DNA from: Cupriavidus cauae
GTDB lineage: Bacteria > Pseudomonadota > Gammaproteobacteria > Burkholderiales > Burkholderiaceae
Assembly (NCBI RefSeq): GCF_008632125.1
Contig: NZ_VWRN01000002.1
Coordinates: 37,466 to 101,465 of the forward strand
DNA length: 64,000 nt
Reading direction: 5' to 3'
Below the pieces are notes generated by a model. The model was not told where the DNA came from. It was given only the letters and a program-made list of their open reading frames with translations, and searched no databases. Of the stretch, positions 8,291-16,369 are shown one piece after another (the first letter of the stretch is position 1; every line of letters starts with the position of its first letter). A program made the position numbers and the translations under genes.

Positions 8291-9205
8291 ATGGCTCGGC
8301 GTATTCCCCCCTTGAACCCGCTGCGGGTCTTCGAAGTCGTGGCACGCAGTCAGAACCTGACCGTTGCCGCGCAGGAACTGCACGTTTCCCAGTCGGCGGT
8401 CAGCCGGCAGATCGCGGTACTCGAGGGCTACCTGGGCGTCGAGCTGTTTCGGCGAGAACGCCACGGCGTCTCGCTGACGCGCGTCGGCCAGGCCTATGCC
8501 GAGGAGGTCGTCCCGGCCTTCGATGCCATTGCCACCGCGACGGCGCGGCTGCTGAAGAACACCTCGCAGGGCGCACTGCGCGTGCGCACCTACACGACCT
8601 TCGCGGCGAAATGGCTGATCCCGCGGCTGCCGGACTTCCAGGCCCAGTATCCCAGCGTTGAAGTGCGCATCGACAACGCGATTCCCGATGTCGACTTCGA
8701 TCGCGATCCCGCCGATCTTGCCATCCAGTTCGGCGACGGCCGCTGGCCCCGGGTCAGCGCCGACTTCCTGTTCCACGACGAGATCGAACCGGTCTGCACG
8801 CCCGAATACCTGCGCACGCATCGCGGCGGCAGCCGGGGCAAGCCCGAAGCGCTGCTGCGCCACCGCCTGCTGGTGTCGCACTATCGCCGCAACGACTGGG
8901 ATGATTGGCTGGCGTTCGCGGGCCTGACCGAGATGGCCGAGCGCACCGAACGCATGAGCTTCGGCAGTTCGGTGCTGACCTGGCAGGCCGCCCTCGATGG
9001 GCTTGGCATCGCGATCGGACAGGCGGCCATGCTGCAGGCCGAGCTGGCCTCCGGCCGCCTGATCCGGCCATTCGCGCGGCCGCTGGTGCGCAGCAAGTCC
9101 TACTATCTGGTCCGGCCGGCCGTGCAGCGCGAGTCCCGCAAGGTGACGGCATTCCGGGACTGGCTGCTCGACACCGTGGCGCGCGAACAGCGTGCGGCGA
9201 AATGA
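8291..9205 (+). CDS. LysR family transcriptional regulator (GcvA-like)
   Basis: A 304-residue LysR protein. The N-terminal winged helix-turn-helix is clear (LRVFEVVARSQNLTVAAQEL, then HVSQSAVSRQIAVLEGYLG at about residues 32-50). The co-inducer domain has the GcvA-type features TFAAKWLIPRLPDF and DLAIQFGDGRWP, with a C-terminal TAFRDWLLDTV helix. It begins 59 bp after the MmgE/PrpD gene, on the same strand, and probably controls that gene together with the divergent TctC receptor or the acyl-CoA genes downstream. Confidence 0.88.
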   Translation: MARRIPPLNPLRVFEVVARSQNLTVAAQELHVSQSAVSRQIAVLEGYLGVELFRRERHGVSLTRVGQAYAEEVVPAFDAIATATARLLKNTSQGALRVRTYTTFAAKWLIPRLPDFQAQYPSVEVRIDNAIPDVDFDRDPADLAIQFGDGRWPRVSADFLFHDEIEPVCTPEYLRTHRGGSRGKPEALLRHRLLVSHYRRNDWDDWLAFAGLTEMAERTERMSFGSSVLTWQAALDGLGIAIGQAAMLQAELASGRLIRPFARPLVRSKSYYLVRPAVQRESRKVTAFRDWLLDTVAREQRAAK

Positions 9206-9360
9206 AGGACGCGCGTCGCGCGCCGCGCATCGCCCGACGCGGCCGCACGCGGCTCCAGGTATGACGATAAGTTCTACCTGCCCTCCAAACACGAAGTTCA
9301 CAACCGTCTCGGGATAGCGGAAGCTGATGCCTGGCTTCCGCCCCATCCCGAGACATCGAC

Positions 9361-10524
9361 ATGAACTTTGAACTCAGCGAAGAGCATCAGGCATTTGCGG
9401 AATCGGTGCGCCGGTTCGCCCAGGACAAGCTCGCGCCCGGCGCGCTGCAGCGCGCGCATTCCGCCCAGTACCCGTGGGACGCGGCACGCATGCTGGCCGA
9501 GCAGGGATTGCTCGGCATCGCCTTCCCCGAAGAGGACGGCGGCCAGGGCGGCACGCTGATGCACGCGGTCATCGCGATCCAGGAAATCGCGCTGGTCTGC
9601 CCGAAGAGCGCGGACATCGTGCAGGCCGGCAATTTCGGGCCGATCCGCACCTTCGTCGAATACGCGACGCCCGAACAGAAGGCGCGCTTCCTGCCCGATC
9701 TGCTCGCCGGCCGCAAACTGATCGCGCTCGGCATGACCGAGCCGGAGGCCGGCTCCGCCGTCACCGAGCTGCGCACCACGGCGCGCCGCGACGGCGACCA
9801 CTACGTGATCGACGGCAGCAAGATCTTCTCCACGCACAGCCCCGAGGCCGAGCTGTTCCTGATCTACGTACGCTTCGGCCCCGGCGTCAACGGCATCGGT
9901 TCGGTGCTGGTGGAACGCGGCGCGCCGGGCTTCCAGGTCGGCGAGCCGTCGAAATTCATGAGCGGCGAGGAATGGTGCCAGCTCTATTTCGAGGACTGCC
10001 GCATTCCCGCTGACAACCTGCTGCTTGGCGAAGGCGGCTTCAAGCGCCAGATCGCCGGCTTCAACGTCGAGCGGCTGGGCAACTCGTCGCGCGCCCTCGC
10101 GCTCGGCCGCCACTGCTTCAACGTCGCGCGCGAACATGCGATGGTGCGCAAGCAGTTCGGTCGCGAATTGTGCGAATTCCAGGGGATTCAATGGAAGTTC
10201 GCGGAGATGGCTTTGAAGCTCGAATCCGCCCAGCTGCTGCTCTATCGCGCGGCCATGGAGGGCGAGCACGGCCTGCCGTCGGCGCATAGCACGGCAATGG
10301 CCAAGCTGGCCTGCAACCAGGCAGGCTGGGACGTCGCCAACGAGGCGCTGCAGATCATGGGCGGCATGGGCTACAGCCAGGAATCGATCGTCGAATATTG
10401 CCTGCGCCGCATCCGCGGATGGATGATCGCCGGCGGCTCGATCGAGATGCTGAAAAATCGCATCGCCGAGGGCGTGTTCGGCCGATCGTTCCCGCAGCGC
10501 TCGCCCAGGCCGGCCACAAACTGA
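9361..10524 (+). CDS. Acyl-CoA dehydrogenase family protein
   Basis: A 387-residue FAD enzyme that would oxidise an acyl-CoA to the 2,3-enoyl-CoA and pass electrons to ETF. It has the full three-domain layout: helical N-domain, middle beta domain with LGMTEPEAGSAVTELRTTA (FAD and substrate loop), and a C-terminal four-helix domain with ALGRHCFNVAREHAMVRKQFG and QIMGGMGYSQE. It is the first gene of a tight set with the CoA ligase (50 bp downstream) and an alpha/beta hydrolase, suggesting activation and beta-oxidation of a carboxylic acid. The chain length or branching of the substrate is not predictable. Confidence 0.9.
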   Translation: MNFELSEEHQAFAESVRRFAQDKLAPGALQRAHSAQYPWDAARMLAEQGLLGIAFPEEDGGQGGTLMHAVIAIQEIALVCPKSADIVQAGNFGPIRTFVEYATPEQKARFLPDLLAGRKLIALGMTEPEAGSAVTELRTTARRDGDHYVIDGSKIFSTHSPEAELFLIYVRFGPGVNGIGSVLVERGAPGFQVGEPSKFMSGEEWCQLYFEDCRIPADNLLLGEGGFKRQIAGFNVERLGNSSRALALGRHCFNVAREHAMVRKQFGRELCEFQGIQWKFAEMALKLESAQLLLYRAAMEGEHGLPSAHSTAMAKLACNQAGWDVANEALQIMGGMGYSQESIVEYCLRRIRGWMIAGGSIEMLKNRIAEGVFGRSFPQRSPRPATN

Positions 10525-10574
10525 GCAGGCCAGCCGACCGCTCCGACTTTCCTCATACCCCGTTTCCAGTTGCG

Positions 10575-12734
10575 ATGAATTCGACCTCTGCAGCATCCGG
10601 CCACATCGACTCCGCCCTCGCGCAGGCGCTGCTGTCTCCGCGCAGCGTGGCACTCTTCGGCGCCTCCGACGACCCGGCCAAGACCGCGGGACGGCCGTTG
10701 AAATTCCTGCGTGCCGCCGGCTATCGCGGAACGATCTATCCGATCAATCCGAATCGCGATACGGTGCAGGGCGAAACCGCCTACCCGAGCCTGGCTTCGC
10801 TGCCGCAGGTGCCCGACCACGTGTTCGTGCTGACGCCGACCGAAACCGTGCTCGATGTGGTGCGCGAGAGCGCCCGCCTCGGCGTCAAGGTGGTGACCAT
10901 CCTCGCCAGCGGCTTTGCCGAGTCGGGGCCCGAAGGCGCGGCCAGGGAAGCAGAACTGCATGCCCTGAGCCGGCAGACCGGCATCCGCGTGCTCGGCCCC
11001 AGCAGCCTCGGTGTCATCCATCCGCGGGCCGGCGTCGTGCTGACCGCCAATGCGGCCTTCGCCGAGCCGGAACTGCCGCGGGGACGGGTGTTCGTCGCCT
11101 CGCACAGCGGCAGCATGATCGGCTCGCTGGTCTCGCGCGGCAAGGCGCGCGGCGTCGGCTTTGCGGGACTGGTGTCGGTCGGCGGAGAGGCCGACCTGTG
11201 CATCGGCGAAATCTGCTCCGCCACGCTGGACGATCCTTCGATCGACGGCTACCTGCTGTTTCTCGAGAGCCTGCGCCACGGCGACAAGCTGCGTGCCTTC
11301 GCGATCGAGGCCGCCCGGCGCGGCAAACCCGTGATTGCCTACAAGCTCGGGCGATCGCCCGCCGCCGCCGAAATGGCCGCGACCCATACCGGCGCGCTGG
11401 CCGGCGAGGACGACATCGCCGATGCCTTCCTGAAGGATCTCGGCATTGCGCGCGTCGGCGTGCTGGAAGCGCTGCTGGAAGCGTTTCCGCTGGCACGGCG
11501 CATTCCGTTGGCGCAGCCGGGTACGCCGTCACACAGCGAGCCACACAGCGAGCCACGCAGCACGCCACACAGCCCGCCACGCCCGCAGCCGCGCCGCGTG
11601 GGCGTGGTCACCACCACGGGCGGCGGCGCGGCGATGGTCGTCGATCAGCTCGGTATCCGCGATGTCGTGGTGGAACCGGCCTCCCCGGCGACGCTCGACA
11701 AGCTGGCCGCGGCCGGTATCGCGGTCTCGCCGGGACGCGTGCTCGACCTGACGCTGGCCGGCACCAACTACAAGGTCATGAAGACGGCGCTCGACATCAT
11801 GTTCGAGGCACCGGAGTTCGATATCGTGCTGGCCGTCGTCGGCTCCTCGGCGCGCTTCCAGCCGCAGCTCGCGGTCAAGCCGATCATCGACAGCGCCGAC
11901 AGCGCCAAGCCGCTGGCCGCGATGCTGGTGCCCGACGCACCCGAGGCGCTGGCCGCGCTGACGGCCGCCGGCGTGCCATGCTTCCGTTCGCCCGAACCGT
12001 GTGCCGATGCCATTGCCGCGGTGCTGGCACGACGCGCTCCCGGCATTCAACCCGCGGCGCAACCGAAGCGCAATCGGCCGCCGCGCGCGCTCAGCGAAGC
12101 GCAGGCCTACGCCGTGCTGGAACGGCTCGGCGTGCCGTACGCGCCGGCGATCACGCTGCCGATCGACGGCCCCGTGCCGGCGCTGCCCTTCGGCTATCCG
12201 GTCGTCGTCAAGGTCTGCTCGCCGGAGATTCCGCACAAGACCGAAGTGGGCGGCGTGGTACTCGGCATTCAGGACGCCCGTCAACTGGAAACCGCATTGG
12301 CGGCGCTGCAGACCAACGTGGCCGAGCGCGCGCCGACCGTGCGATGCGATGAAGTCCTGGTGCAGCCGATGACCAAGGGCCTGACCGAGGTGCTGGTCGG
12401 CTACCGTATCGATCCGGACGCCGGCCCGATCGTCATGCTGGCCGCCGGCGGCATCTGGGCCGAGGTGGCCCGCGATCGAAGCATCCGGCTGGCGCCGGTG
12501 ACCGTCGAGGTCGCGCGCGACATGGTCGCCGAAGTGAAGGCCCTGAAGACGGTGTCGGGGCTGCGCGGCAAGGCCCGCGGCGACCTCGAGGCGCTGGCCA
12601 GGGCCGTCTGCGCGCTGTCCCAGCTGGCGGTGCGCCCGGAGCTCGGCATCGCCGAAGCCGAAGTCAACCCGATGATGGTGCTGCCCGAGGGGCAAGGTGT
12701 GCTCGCCGTCGATGCCCTCGTGCTGACATCGTGA
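10575..12734 (+). CDS. NDP-forming acyl-CoA ligase (acetate-CoA ligase / ACD family)
   Basis: A 719-residue fused protein with the ACD layout. First comes a CoA-binding Rossmann domain (SVALFGASDDPAKTAGRPL, about residues 24-42). Succinyl-CoA-synthetase-like flavodoxin domains follow, with VASHSGSMIGSLVSRG and the THTGALAG loop whose His is the phosphorylated residue in the family. An ATP-grasp domain ends the protein (from about residue 505; VVKVCSPEIPHKTEVGGV). It would make acyl-CoA from a free acid at the cost of one NTP to NDP. A low-complexity linker at residues 320-339 is encoded by five 12-bp repeats. It overlaps the next start by 4 bp. Confidence 0.87.
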   Translation: MNSTSAASGHIDSALAQALLSPRSVALFGASDDPAKTAGRPLKFLRAAGYRGTIYPINPNRDTVQGETAYPSLASLPQVPDHVFVLTPTETVLDVVRESARLGVKVVTILASGFAESGPEGAAREAELHALSRQTGIRVLGPSSLGVIHPRAGVVLTANAAFAEPELPRGRVFVASHSGSMIGSLVSRGKARGVGFAGLVSVGGEADLCIGEICSATLDDPSIDGYLLFLESLRHGDKLRAFAIEAARRGKPVIAYKLGRSPAAAEMAATHTGALAGEDDIADAFLKDLGIARVGVLEALLEAFPLARRIPLAQPGTPSHSEPHSEPRSTPHSPPRPQPRRVGVVTTTGGGAAMVVDQLGIRDVVVEPASPATLDKLAAAGIAVSPGRVLDLTLAGTNYKVMKTALDIMFEAPEFDIVLAVVGSSARFQPQLAVKPIIDSADSAKPLAAMLVPDAPEALAALTAAGVPCFRSPEPCADAIAAVLARRAPGIQPAAQPKRNRPPRALSEAQAYAVLERLGVPYAPAITLPIDGPVPALPFGYPVVVKVCSPEIPHKTEVGGVVLGIQDARQLETALAALQTNVAERAPTVRCDEVLVQPMTKGLTEVLVGYRIDPDAGPIVMLAAGGIWAEVARDRSIRLAPVTVEVARDMVAEVKALKTVSGLRGKARGDLEALARAVCALSQLAVRPELGIAEAEVNPMMVLPEGQGVLAVDALVLTS
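11531..11590 (+). repeat. Five 12-bp tandem repeats inside the acyl-CoA ligase gene
   Basis: Units 11531-11542 and 11543-11554 are identical (ACACAGCGAGCC). The next three (11555-11590) have diverged. They encode the linker HSEP-HSEP-RSTP-HSPP-RPQP in frame, so copy-number change would not break the gene. Confidence 0.85.
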
Positions 12735-13600
12735 GTTCCCCCGCCCTTCCCCTCGCCCCCGCGATGAACGCCGAACTGATCCGCCTGGACCGACGCGCCG
12801 AGACCTGCGTCGTGCACGATGCCGACCGCGCGATGGTCTGGCGCAAGTTCGGCAGCGGGCCGCCGCTGGTGCTGATCCATGGCGGCCATGGCAACTGGAT
12901 GCATTGGGTCCGCAATATCGAGCCCTTGTCGGCAACCCACACGCTGTGGGTGCCCGAACTGCCGGGCTTCGGCCAGTCCGATGCGCTGCCGGGAGATCCC
13001 CACGCCGCCGATCGGCTCGATCGCCTGGTCGGCACCGTCATCGCGACGCTGGACCGCCTGGTCGGTGCGGATGCGATCGTCTCGCTCGCCGGCTTTTCCT
13101 TCGGCGGACTGGTGGCCGCCCAAGTCGCGGCCAGGCGCGGCGGCACGGCGCGGCTCGCCCTGCTGGGGCCCGCCGGACACGGCGGCACGCGGCGCCAGCG
13201 CATGGAGATGATGGACTGGCGCAAGGACGATCCGCACGCCATGCGAGTCGCGCTGCGGCATAACCTGCTCGCGCTGATGCTGCATGAGGAAGGCGGCATC
13301 GACGAGACCGCCATGCTGGTGCACGAGCTTGCCTGCCGCGCGACGCGCTTTCGCAGCAAGGCGATCTCGCGGCAGGCGCTGCTGGAATCCGCGCTGGACG
13401 CGTTCCATGGCCCCACGCTGCTGATGTGGGGCGAGCACGATGTCACCGCCTCGCCGATCGATGCGGCCAGCCGGCTGGCCGGGACCGCGACGCATCGTGA
13501 CTGGTGCCTCGTTCCGGGCGCGGGACACTGGGTCCAGTACGAGCGCCATCGCGAGGTCAATACGCTGCTGATGCGCTGGTTTGGATCGGCGCAGTGCTGA
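12731..13600 (+). CDS. Alpha/beta hydrolase
   Basis: A 289-residue alpha/beta-fold hydrolase. It starts at GTG 12731, overlapping the ligase stop as GTGA; an ATG at 12764 is the alternative. VLIHGGHGNWMHW provides the oxyanion-hole strand and GFSFGG contains the nucleophile Ser (about residue 119). WGEHDVTASP supplies the acid and GAGHWVQYE the catalytic His, so the triad is complete. It could be a thioesterase, an ester hydrolase or a C-C bond hydrolase of the same degradation route as the two upstream genes. Nothing in the sequence fixes which. Confidence 0.82.
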   Translation: MSSPALPLAPAMNAELIRLDRRAETCVVHDADRAMVWRKFGSGPPLVLIHGGHGNWMHWVRNIEPLSATHTLWVPELPGFGQSDALPGDPHAADRLDRLVGTVIATLDRLVGADAIVSLAGFSFGGLVAAQVAARRGGTARLALLGPAGHGGTRRQRMEMMDWRKDDPHAMRVALRHNLLALMLHEEGGIDETAMLVHELACRATRFRSKAISRQALLESALDAFHGPTLLMWGEHDVTASPIDAASRLAGTATHRDWCLVPGAGHWVQYERHREVNTLLMRWFGSAQC

Positions 13601-13612
13601 CGGACTTGCGGC

Positions 13613-13882
13613 CTACTCGCCAAATTCCTGCTGGATGCGCGGCGCCTGCGGGCACTGCCGGTCCAGCGACTCGCGGTACCTGACGCAGCCGCGCAGGAAC
13701 TGCGGCCAGTCCGGGACCGCGGGCGTATGCGTGGCGGCATCGGGCAGCAAGGCCCACAGGTCGGGGTGATGCCAGCACAGGTCGTGGCCCGAGGCATCCC
13801 GATGGCGGCGGATGCCGGCTCGCAATCGCTTCACTTCTTCGATCAGCTGCTCGCGGCTCATCGTCTCGATGTCGTCGTCCAT
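13613..13882 (-). CDS. Small conserved-looking protein of unknown function
   Basis: An 89-residue protein with a strong GGAGG five to six bases before the ATG at 13882, which argues that it is translated. It begins with an acidic stretch and a charged helix (REQLIEEVKRLRAGIRRHRD), followed by HDLCWHHPDLWALLP with two Cys/His-type residues, and an Arg-rich end. I do not recognise a family with certainty. It lies tail-to-tail with the hydrolase gene, 12 bp away, and codes in the same direction as the MFS gene behind it. Confidence 0.6.
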   Translation of the reverse strand: MDDDIETMSREQLIEEVKRLRAGIRRHRDASGHDLCWHHPDLWALLPDAATHTPAVPDWPQFLRGCVRYRESLDRQCPQAPRIQQEFGE

Positions 13883-13992
13883 GGCGTCCTCCTGCGTGGC
13901 GTGCGTGTCCTGCGTGTGCTGCGTTTCCGTGGGCCGGAGAAGACGCCACGCGTAGCGATTTCCTTTGCGGCGCCCTCTCCGAAACTTTCAGC

Positions 13993-15246
13993 TTAGGCCG
14001 GTTGCGCACAGGCCGCCGAAGCCCGTGGCATATGGCGCAGCGTCAACGCCCAGAACGCCAGCGCCGTGGCACTGATCCCACCGCCGAGCAGGCAGACCGC
14101 CGGCCATCCCGCGGCCGCATAGACCCATGTCGATGCGATGGCGCCCAGCCCGCTGCCCACCGAATAGAACAGCATGTAACAGCCGACGAGACGGCTGTGC
14201 GCGTCGCGCTGCGCCGCGAAAATCATGCTCTGGTTGGCGACATGGATGGCCTGCCCGCCGAGGTCTAGCGCAACGATGCCGATCACCAGCCACCATAGGC
14301 CGTGCGAATCGAACCACCACAGCGGCAGCCATGAGAGCAGCAGCACCAGCAGCGCGCCGCCGGTGACCTGCTGACCCATGCCACGGTCGGCGAGACGGCC
14401 GGCACGCGCGGCCGCCACCGCGCCCACCACGCCGACCAGTCCGAACGCCCCGATCGCCGTGTGCGACAGCGCATAAGGCGGCGCGCTCAGCGGCAAGACC
14501 AGCGCGCTCCAGAACACGCTGAACGCGGCGAACATCAGCATCGCGATCGCGCCCCGGATCTGCAGCACGCGGTCCTGACGCAGCAAGGTCAGCATCGACA
14601 GGATCAGTCGTGGATAGCTCAGCCGCGTTGTCGCGGGCGTCTGTGCCGGCAGACGACGCCACAGGATCAGAGACAGCGCCAGCATCGCCAGCGCCGAGAA
14701 CAGATACACGCCGCGCCATCCGGCCACATCGGCGATCAGGCCGGCGAGCACGCGCGCCAGCAACAGGCCGATCACGACGCCCCCCTGCGCGGCCCCCACT
14801 ACCCTTCCGCGCTCCGATGGCGCGCCGGCGGTCGCGGCGTAGGCGATCAAACCCTGCGTCATCGCGGTACCGAGCAAGCCCACGGCCAGCATGCCGGCCA
14901 GCAAAGCCGGCGCAGATCCGGCCGCGGCCACCGCGATCAGCGCACCCACCAGTGCAGCGGCCTGCCCCAGCATCAAGCGCCGCCGATCCATGCGATCGCC
15001 CAGCGGCACCAGCAGCAACAAGGCCAGGGCACAGCCGACCTGCGTGGCCGTGATCACGCCGCCCACCGCGGCATGGTCCAGCGCGAACTGCGCGCCGAGT
15101 GCGTCGAGCAAGGGCTGCGCGTAGTAGACGTTGGCCACGCTGAGCCCGCAGGCACAGGCAAACAGCGCCACCAATGCGCTCGGCATCGGGCTCGTGGACG
15201 ACGTTGGTTGCGTGGGTACAGGGCCTGTCGGCGGTTCGCCCGGCAT
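13993..15246 (-). CDS. MFS transporter, drug or sugar efflux type
   Basis: A 417-residue protein with about 12 predicted transmembrane helices in two halves. The loop between helices 2 and 3 carries PLGDRMDRRRLMLG, the MFS motif A. The start ACGLSVANVYYAQPLLD is typical of the YgaY/NepI-like exporters. The ATG at 15246 has GGAGA seven bases upstream. It is divergent from an HxlR regulator, a common layout for efflux genes induced by an aromatic or thiol stressor. The substrate is unknown. Confidence 0.86.
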   Translation of the reverse strand: MPGEPPTGPVPTQPTSSTSPMPSALVALFACACGLSVANVYYAQPLLDALGAQFALDHAAVGGVITATQVGCALALLLLVPLGDRMDRRRLMLGQAAALVGALIAVAAAGSAPALLAGMLAVGLLGTAMTQGLIAYAATAGAPSERGRVVGAAQGGVVIGLLLARVLAGLIADVAGWRGVYLFSALAMLALSLILWRRLPAQTPATTRLSYPRLILSMLTLLRQDRVLQIRGAIAMLMFAAFSVFWSALVLPLSAPPYALSHTAIGAFGLVGVVGAVAAARAGRLADRGMGQQVTGGALLVLLLSWLPLWWFDSHGLWWLVIGIVALDLGGQAIHVANQSMIFAAQRDAHSRLVGCYMLFYSVGSGLGAIASTWVYAAAGWPAVCLLGGGISATALAFWALTLRHMPRASAACAQPA

Positions 15247-15304
15247 GGTTTCTCCTTTCGTCGAGGTGGGTTCAAACCTGGTTTCCAGCCTGGCTTCAAT
15301 CGTG

Positions 15305-15363
15305 GCCTCGAAGGGGCCTCGAAGGTGCCCTCGAAGGGGGCCACGAAGGGTGGCCTCGAAGGT
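15305..15363. repeat. Short imperfect tandem repeats (CCTCGAAGG type)
   Basis: Five copies of a GCC(T)CGAAGG core repeat at 11-13-bp spacing in the gap between the MFS and HxlR genes. The array is non-coding and lies in the 5' region of the MFS transcript. Confidence 0.7.
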
Positions 15364-15397
15364 GGCCTCCCACGTGCGCTCAAGCTGGTCTCAAATC

Positions 15398-15434
15398 AAG
15401 ACTGGTTTGATTGTAGGCAAACTGGTCTTAAAAT
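15398..15434 (+). promoter_or_regulatory. HxlR gene promoter overlapped by an inverted-repeat operator
   Basis: AAGACTGGTTTG (15398-15409) and CAAACTGGTCTT (15418-15429) form a near-perfect inverted repeat with an 8-bp spacer. TTGATT (15407-15412) and TAAAAT (15429-15434), 16 bp apart, form a promoter inside it. This is what an autoregulating HxlR dimer site should look like. Confidence 0.62.
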
Positions 15435-15489
15435 GAAACCACCAAGACGAAAAGATGACCTGACTCAGCCCCCTACCGAAGGAGTACGC

Positions 15490-15951
15490 ATGGCAAAACG
15501 TCGCGACAACCAGACGGAAAGCTGTCCGGTTGCCCGCTCGCTCGATTTGGTCGGCGATCGCTGGTGCCTGCTGATCGTGCGCGACGCCTTCGATGGCGTA
15601 CGCCGCTTCAGCGAATTCCAGCGACGGCTCGGCGTGGCACGCAGCATCCTGGCCGATCGCCTGCGCCTGCTGGTCGAAGCCGGCATCTTCGAGATCAGCC
15701 CGGCATCGGACGGCACGTCGTATCAGGAATATGTGCTGACCCCGAAGGGCGAGCGGCTATTTCCGGTGATCGTGGCCCTGCGCCAATGGGGCGAGCAGCA
15801 TCTGTTCGGATCGCGGGATGCGCGCTCGGTGCTGGTCGACAAGCGCACCGGAAAACCGCTGGCTCCGATGGAGCCGCGGTCGGTGGATGGGGAGGTGGTG
15901 GGGGCTTGGGAGACTGTGGTGAAGGTGCCGAAGGCGATTATCGAATCGTGA
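15490..15951 (+). CDS. HxlR family transcriptional regulator
   Basis: A 153-residue winged-helix regulator. The ATG at 15490 follows GGAG by seven bases. The HxlR signature is complete: CPVARSLDLVGDRWCLLIVRD with the conserved Cys, RRFSEFQRRLGVARSILADRL as the recognition region, and EYVLTPKGERLFPVI as the wing. HxlR proteins sense thiol-reactive or quinone-like compounds, often through that N-terminal Cys. It faces the MFS exporter and probably controls it and itself. Its last 14 bases overlap the tail of the convergent NTF2-like gene. Confidence 0.88.
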   Translation: MAKRRDNQTESCPVARSLDLVGDRWCLLIVRDAFDGVRRFSEFQRRLGVARSILADRLRLLVEAGIFEISPASDGTSYQEYVLTPKGERLFPVIVALRQWGEQHLFGSRDARSVLVDKRTGKPLAPMEPRSVDGEVVGAWETVVKVPKAIIES

Positions 15952-16258
15952 GCCCGACGATCTTGTCGCCCTCCACGGTAAAGAGAAATTCCAGCGTAAT
16001 CGGACTGTTCGGGAATTCGCCGGACACCCTCGCACGGACGGCGATCTCGTCGCCCGTGCGCGACATCTCGATCGGCTCGGCGACGTGGCGATATTTCGCC
16101 TTGGCCGCCAGCCACCACGCGCGTATCGCGCCGACGCCCTGATGCCGTGTGCCCTCATCTTCAAGCACCGCATCAGTCGCGAAGGCCCGTGCGATGGCCT
16201 CGGCATCGTTGCCCCTGTCCGCCTCGAAATACGCGTTCACAACGGCCGGAATATTCAT
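15938..16258 (-). CDS. NTF2-like (SnoaL-type) small protein
   Basis: A 106-residue protein with the compact SnoaL pattern: VVNAYFEADRGNDAEAIARAF, VLEDEGTRHQGVGAIRAWW, and closing strands LEFLFTVEGDKIVGLTIR. GGAG stands about 7 bases before the ATG at 16258. It is shorter than the other NTF2-like protein in this window (5061-5495) and not a close copy of it. It overlaps the HxlR gene tail-to-tail by 14 bp and is divergent from a LysR gene 111 bp away, its probable regulator. Confidence 0.75.
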   Translation of the reverse strand: MNIPAVVNAYFEADRGNDAEAIARAFATDAVLEDEGTRHQGVGAIRAWWLAAKAKYRHVAEPIEMSRTGDEIAVRARVSGEFPNSPITLEFLFTVEGDKIVGLTIR

Positions 16259-16310
16259 CGTTTCACTCCTGTTCCTGCTTGCTGGCAAAGTTCGGGATGA
16301 AGTTTAGGGC

Positions 16311-16339
16311 TTGACCATTGTGCAGACAAAGAAGATAAA
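16311..16339 (+). promoter_or_regulatory. Promoter of the LysR gene at 16370
   Basis: TTGACC (16311-16316) and GATAAA (16334-16339) have the ideal 17-bp spacing and end 30 bp before the ATG. Confidence 0.6.
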
Positions 16340-16369
16340 ACCGGATGCCATGATGAAAAATTCGGGACA

